Of a DNA stretch of 64,000 bases, positions 59,150 to 64,000 are shown one piece after another. Source of the DNA: Batillaria attramentaria (Eukaryota > Mollusca > Gastropoda > Batillariidae); assembly GCA_018292915.2 (NCBI GenBank), contig JACVVK020000322.1:265001-329000 (forward strand). Reading direction: 5' to 3'. Positions within the stretch are counted from its first letter, which is position 1. Each line of letters begins with the position of its first letter. Made by a program: the position numbers and the translations under genes. Below the pieces are notes generated by a model. That model did not search any database, was not told where the DNA came from, and saw nothing but the letters and a program-made list of their open reading frames with translations.

Positions 59150-60500
59150 AATTAAAATTAGTGTTAAATAAAAAGAAAACCGAAGCCATGTGGCTAGGCG
59201 CAAAAAAGAACAGCACCGAGCAGTTTCCTGGAATCAGATGGAAAACACACATCAAGATACTTTGTATATATTTCAGTAACCAAACGCCTGCGTCCTGCCT
59301 AGAAGAAAACTGGACGAAGCGCCTACAGAAAATTCAAGAAATAATTGCCGAGTGGACCCGTAGAAACATTAGTATTAGCGGTAACGTGTGCATAATTAGG
59401 TCGTTTCTGAAATCTCAGTTTGTCTACGTAATGCAGTCACTTATCATACCAAAGGAAATACTTGATAAACTGAATACAGTAGTATTTCGGTTTCTATGGA
59501 AGAAAAAATACACAAATACACGAGCTTTCAAAAAAGTTCAGCTGTCAATAGTGTGCAGCTCGATCGAAAATGGTGGTTTAAACATGATTAATGCTCATGA
59601 CATGCAAAAATCGATTAACTTAAGCTGGGCCTTGCACCTCCAGCAATCAGAAAAAAAAAATGGAAGGTAATCCCAATGTACAGTTTCTCACGGCTAGGAG
59701 CAAACTTCGCATGCTTTGCCTCCGATGCCGACTCTAAAATATTTAATGGGTTTAGCCACGTAAAGTCATACTTCTGGAAACATGTTTTGAGTCAATGATT
59801 GGATCTAAAACGTGATATTGTTGGTAAAGCTAGTATAACACGATCAAATTATTGTATTGTATTTAAAGGTAAAGTTCTATTCTTCAAAGATTGGATTGAC
59901 GCGCATGTCTGTTATGTTCATGATGTAGTGAATGCTGACAGTTTTATTTCTTTTAATGAGGTTTGCACGAAAGTGGGGCACAAGGCCACCAGACTGTTTG
60001 AATATAACGCTTTGTGCAGTGCACACAAAGCTCGTGAGTTGTTGTGACCCAAACAAACGTCGGACACACGATATCTGCTGTTTGTAAACCCCTTTCGCCT
60101 AGGGACATACACCTAGGTATGGCTCAATTGAAAACGGCTAACTCTTGTTCTGTGCAGTTTTGGCAGCATAAATACGGTATCTCTTTGAACAATTCACATT
60201 GGTCTCTCGGCGTCCAGTGCACGAAAGAAGAAAGACTGAAATTGCTTCATCGGAAGATTTTACACAATATTTATCCCACAAACATCCTGTTAAGCAAAAT
60301 GGGATTAAGAAAATCGAACAAATGCACACACGTTGATGAAACTGATTTTATTGAATTTTTTTCTGGAAATGTAAGAAAGTTAGGCCCCTGTGGGAAATTA
60401 AATTTGTTTAAAATTCATAGAACATTGTCTTATCTGAATCGAATGTGTTGCATGGTTATCAGCCGGATAAGATTTAAAACAGAGATGTGCAAATTATAAA
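59150..60500 (+). mobile_element. L1/Tx1-type LINE remnant
   Basis: LNKKKTEAMWLG, then WTKRLQKIQEIIAEWTRRNISISGNVCIIRSFLKSQFVY, FLWKKKYTNTRAFKKVQLS and ENGGLNMINAHDMQKS match the region after the RT domain in L1/Tx1-clade ORF2 proteins. It is continued in shifted frames at 59799-60047 and 60044-60499. Frame breaks and missing RT and EN domains show a dead 5'-truncated copy. It separates gene 3 EGF exons 4 and 5. Confidence 0.78.
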
Positions 60501-60863
60501 TCACTTAATAGACATTGCCAAACTGGTATTAAGCAAGTTTTAATATAGTGATACTGTAGACATTTATGCCTTGTTTGACTATGAGGTTGAACTTTAAAAA
60601 ATTGATTCGTAGTTGTGAAATTGCTGTTTTAACATAAGCTGTCATTTAAAAACATGCAAAACTACATCCAAAAAAACATAAACGCACACATACATGAACA
60701 GACACCGTAATTTTAAATATTTGAAAAAGATTGTACATCCTTTAATCAATTGTCCATTACAAAAGCAAACAGGCAACATATTTCTGTACGATGCATATCG
60801 GTTATTAAAAAAGAAAAGAAAAAAGTATTGACTGCTCAACAAACAACAACAACAACAACAAAA

Positions 60864-60925
<62 letters not shown>

Positions 60926-61132
60926 AACCAGGAATCTCTCTCTCTCTCTCTGTCTCTCTCTCTCTCTCTCTGTCTCCCTGTAGTTTCTGTTTTGGTGGAA
61001 CTTCATGGATTTCCTTTTCTATTCATGTTTGGCACAGTCGGTCAGCGTCCACGTTCAAACACAGCTTCTTCAAATATCTAGTACTATTAGCCAACAAATA
61101 ACCGATAATGATGAAAGAGGAGACACCACGTG

Positions 61133-61186
<54 letters not shown>

Positions 61187-61190
<4 letters not shown>

Positions 61191-61654
61191 TACTCCTTCT
61201 AAATTAGCTAGTCTTTTTTTCCGCTGAAACCTCTTGCAGAGCTTTAGGGTAGCGACGTCTGCTAGTACTGGAGACGCACTAGATTATTCTGGGGCAGCCT
61301 TTTAGTGCTGGTTGGACGCTGCGTCCCTCGTGGGTTTCGCCGCATGCTCACCTGATGAGGTCCCATTGACCCGAAACCATGGTCGTGAGCGGCTAAAATC
61401 ACCAATTCATATGGCCTAGGTTGTACCAACCATTTTCCTCCCGGTGGGAGGGGAATGGGGGCCCTATAAATGGTGAGATCTGTTAGGTGTTTCAGCGCTA
61501 GGATAATAGGACCCCCCGTTTCCACTGTGGCATGTAGCCAATGTAGGGCAAAGTGGACTTGTCCAATGGTATACAATGCACACATCTCCTCGAACTAGGT
61601 AGCGCTCTCCGAATTACTTACTTCCCTAGTTTCAAATTGACCTGATTGAGCGCA

Positions 61655-61657
<3 letters not shown>
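61187..61657. repeat. 550-bp satellite, diverged single copy
   Basis: Begins with the unit end (CTCCTTCTAAATTAGCTAG...), crosses the unit boundary at 61257 and stops at GATTGAGCGCAT, where a (CA)n run replaces the rest. More diverged than the other clusters. Same orientation. Confidence 0.8.
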
Positions 61658-61710
<53 letters not shown>

Positions 61711-61757
61711 TGGCTGAACGTAATCATTTATCGTCCGACACGTGTGTTTACTTCCAG

Positions 61758-61886
61758 GTTGTGCTGATGGTTACTACGGACCGTCCTGTCAGAAGTGTGG
61801 TGATGGATGTGAGGGGGGCACGTGTGATGCTAATGGCCACTGTAGTTGTAAACCAGGATACCGTCAGTCAGACAAATGTGATCAAG
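61758..61886 (+). CDS. Gene 3 eight-cysteine EGF-like exon 5
   Basis: 129 bases, phase 1-1, acceptor CTTCCAG ending 61757, donor GTAACA 61887. Nearly the same as exon 4 (three changes from exon 2, including CGDGCEGG). It is separated from the exon 4 unit by an inserted L1-like LINE and a satellite copy, but the intron sequences next to both exons match. Confidence 0.88.
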
Positions 61887-61975
61887 GTAACACTTTTTAT
61901 ATCTACTGTCGGGCCAATGACAGGAATCTCTGGGAGGGGAGACGGGGTGGGCGATATGTTTGCTTCTGGCCGCGT

Positions 61976-62031
<56 letters not shown>

Positions 62032-62081
62032 ATCGGTTCTGTCAATAATTCAATAACTTAGGATGAAATGTTAACTCTCAG

Positions 62082-62207
62082 GCTGTTCGTCTGGTTACTA
62101 CGGCTCGTCCTGTGAGAAGTGTGGTGCTGGATGTGTGGGAGGCACGTGTGGTCAGAACGGTCACTGTAGCTGTACACCAGGATGGCAGCCTGGAACCTGC
62201 AGTCGTA
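62082..62207 (+). CDS. Gene 3 eight-cysteine EGF-like exon 6
   Basis: 126 bases, phase 1-1, acceptor CTCTCAG ending 62081, donor GTTAGT 62208. Reads CSSGYYGSSCEKC...GGTCGQNGHCSCTPGWQPGTCSR. The donor GTTAGT is less usual than its neighbours. Confidence 0.85.
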
Positions 62208-62511
62208 GTTAGTATCACAATCATTACATACATTAACTGGTTTATCAAATTTGATTGTACAGGGACCGGGTTTCCGGTTGAATTTTTGTTTGGTCGTAAT
62301 GGTTTCCGGTTAATTTGTAAGTTCTGCTTTGTGCTATTTTACAGTTTGAACATGACACTTGCTTAGTCCAATCTATTTATATCGCAGTTTGCCAATGAAT
62401 TCAACCTGACAGTCGACTTTTTTTTTAATACTAATCGAATTGAGACAGTGTGCATATTGTACTCAAGACTAATCACCAGTCTGTTCTCTTCCATTGTTTG
62501 TCTTTCGTTAG

Positions 62512-62640
62512 GATGTGCATCAGGTTGGTACGGACAGGACTGCACAACGCCATGTGGTACTGGTTGTCAGAGAAACACATGCAATAATGTCAACGGCAGA
62601 TGTACCTGCAAGCCCGGATGGAGTAGACCGATGTGTACCG
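62512..62640 (+). CDS. Gene 3 eight-cysteine EGF-like exon 7
   Basis: 129 bases, phase 1-1, acceptor TTTCGTTAG ending 62511, donor GTAGGA 62641. Reads CASGWYGQDCTTPC...CQRNTCNNVNGRCTCKPGWSRPMCT. It is more diverged, like general MEGF/SCARF-type modules. Poly-C and a long (GT)n run follow in the intron. Confidence 0.87.
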
Positions 62641-62704
62641 GTAGGAAACTCTCTTCTCCTCCCCCCCCCCCCCCCCCCCCACACCCGTGTGCGTTCGTGC
62701 GTGC

Positions 62705-62779
<75 letters not shown>

Positions 62780-62861
62780 CATAAAAAGAAGCAGTTAGCG
62801 TCCGATCCTTTGCATATTGCTTATTTATTATTTCATATTTCTTGCTCTTGCTGTACAAAGA

Positions 62862-62950
<89 letters not shown>

Positions 62951-62959
62951 CGCGCGCAC

Positions 62960-63817
62960 ACGCAAGGTTTTGAATGAGTCACACATGTTGACCACACAAA
63001 CCTATTTATAATCTCGCTTCTTCTCCATTATAAAACCCCCTTCCCTGCTTGTACCGCTGGCATATACACACAGACACTAAACTCCTCTCCATTCCCATCC
63101 ATGCGGCCACGCGCCGCCCATACTGTCACATTCCACACACATAGAAAACCCCAATGACTCCGGAGTTGCATATGCCAGGGACTCTTTATTCCGTCTTAAA
63201 GTACCGGGGGGTAAAGAAGGGAAAAATGTATGGAGGATGACAAAAAAAGCCACTTTGATGTACAAGATATGGGGGGCCAACAAAGCGCCAACATGGACAG
63301 TAAGCCGACAAATCACAATATTGTAGCAGAAGCACACAAGAGAATCAAAGCATGTTTCTAACCTGCGTGTACATGCCAGAAAAAAGCACTTTGATTTCGT
63401 GCTGCAGCCTGCTGGAAGGAGTAAGCGGAGGGGGTGGGCGATGCGAGCTAATATCCGTCAAAGTGATAGAAAAACGTGGGAAAAATTTACCGATAGTTGA
63501 AGTGGAGCTGCTGGGGGCTGGCTGGAAGCGACAGGTCTGTAGCGCCACCTAGCATCGAGCAAGAGCCAGAACCCCCCTCTACGAGTTGATTTGGGTGAAA
63601 AGATGTAGGTCCACGACCCCTTAACGGGCCTCAGTGCCTAATAATTATGGGCTGTGTTGCCGACTCGTCAAGCGCCGCGTGCGTATCATGAGGCACGCTG
63701 CAGGGGCGAACAAACAGCCTGGTACCGCTCATAAGTCTAATCAGAGGAAAAAGTGAAGCAGAAAAGGGGGAACCCGCTAGCCGTTTAAAGTCATTTTGAT
63801 CTCACTGTGCTTTGCAG
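62960..63817 (+). other. Gene 3 intron before EGF-like exon 8
   Basis: No exon and no recognised element. Minus-strand and + frames up to 86 codons show no family signature. Confidence 0.45.
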
Positions 63818-63946
63818 CCTGTGCTGTTGGTTACTACGGACCGTCCTGTCAGAAGTGCGGTCCTGGATGTGTGGGGGGCGCGTGTGATCAGCATGACGGA
63901 CACTGCAGCTGTAATCCGGGATGGCAGCCGGGGAACTGCACCATAC
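63818..63946 (+). CDS. Gene 3 eight-cysteine EGF-like exon 8 (gene continues past window)
   Basis: 129 bases, phase 1-1, acceptor CTTTGCAG ending 63817, donor GTAAGT 63947. Reads CAVGYYGPSCQKCGPGC...GHCSCNPGWQPGNCTI. The gene 3 exons seen total 1648 bases (549 codons plus one base), all in one frame and still open. By analogy with gene 1 a transmembrane segment and phosphatase domains are expected downstream (inference). Confidence 0.88.
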
Positions 63947-64000
63947 GTAAGTTCGACAACATAAAAAGTAGCTGCTGTTATGTTGTTGTTGCTGCTGCTG

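Larger units (their letters stand above)
60868..63000. repeat. Microsatellites in gene 3 introns
   Basis: (CA)n 60868-60923 with (CT)n to 60971; (CA)n 61137-61186; (CA)n 61656-61708; (GT)n 61978-62029; poly-C 62660-62680; (GT)n 62706-62778; (GT)n(GC)n 62865-62957. Confidence 0.9.

Overview
This window is eukaryotic nuclear DNA. Genes are split into many short exons by GT-AG introns, the introns are full of long (CA)n, (CT)n and (GA)n microsatellites, and fragments of LINEs, Penelope-like elements, tRNA-derived SINEs and DNA transposons are scattered throughout. The gene family (receptor tyrosine phosphatases with EGF-like and fucolectin-type ectodomains) together with the repeat style suggests a lophotrochozoan, most likely a mollusc and perhaps a gastropod. 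That taxonomic call is inference. No bacterial, viral or organelle gene organisation is visible.

The backbone is a head-to-tail array of related receptor genes, all on the + strand. Gene 1 (before base 1 to 15544) is the 3' part of a receptor-type protein tyrosine phosphatase: six EGF-like exons, one transmembrane exon, a tyrosine-rich juxtamembrane region, a phosphatase domain D1 with all main catalytic motifs, and a D2 that keeps Cys-X5-Arg but has lost the WPD motif. The 24 exons I traced join in one frame and give 1079 residues plus a stop. Gene 2 (25676 to about 35136) has a signal-peptide exon and a cluster of short EGF-like exons, of which three are damaged. It has no transmembrane or phosphatase exons of its own and looks like a decaying or truncated paralogue. 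Gene 3 (44828 to beyond the window end) has a paralogous signal-peptide exon, a two-exon F5/8C/fucolectin-like domain, one short EGF exon and then eight 8-cysteine EGF-like exons. Some of these are recent tandem duplicates that include their introns. Its transmembrane and phosphatase exons would lie past 64000.

Layout: 1-15.5 kb is gene 1. 15.5-25.6 kb is its 3' flank and an intergenic repeat zone (duplicated blocks A and B, a 37-bp minisatellite, LINE pieces). 25.6-35.1 kb is gene 2. 35.2-44.7 kb holds a LINE, pogo/Tigger remnants, another A/B copy and microsatellites leading to the gene 3 promoter region. 44.8-64 kb is gene 3, whose introns hold a LINE with an internal deletion, a roughly 550-bp tandem satellite, two copies of a mariner-like element, Penelope-like remnants and a large palindrome.

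Every ectodomain exon I could delimit in all three genes is phase 1-1, including the exit of the signal-peptide exons. Exons can therefore be duplicated, lost or skipped without changing the frame. This, with the microsatellite-rich introns, makes the locus well suited to making new receptor ectodomains by unequal crossing-over. Boundaries rest on splice motifs and frame continuity read by eye, with no transcript evidence.
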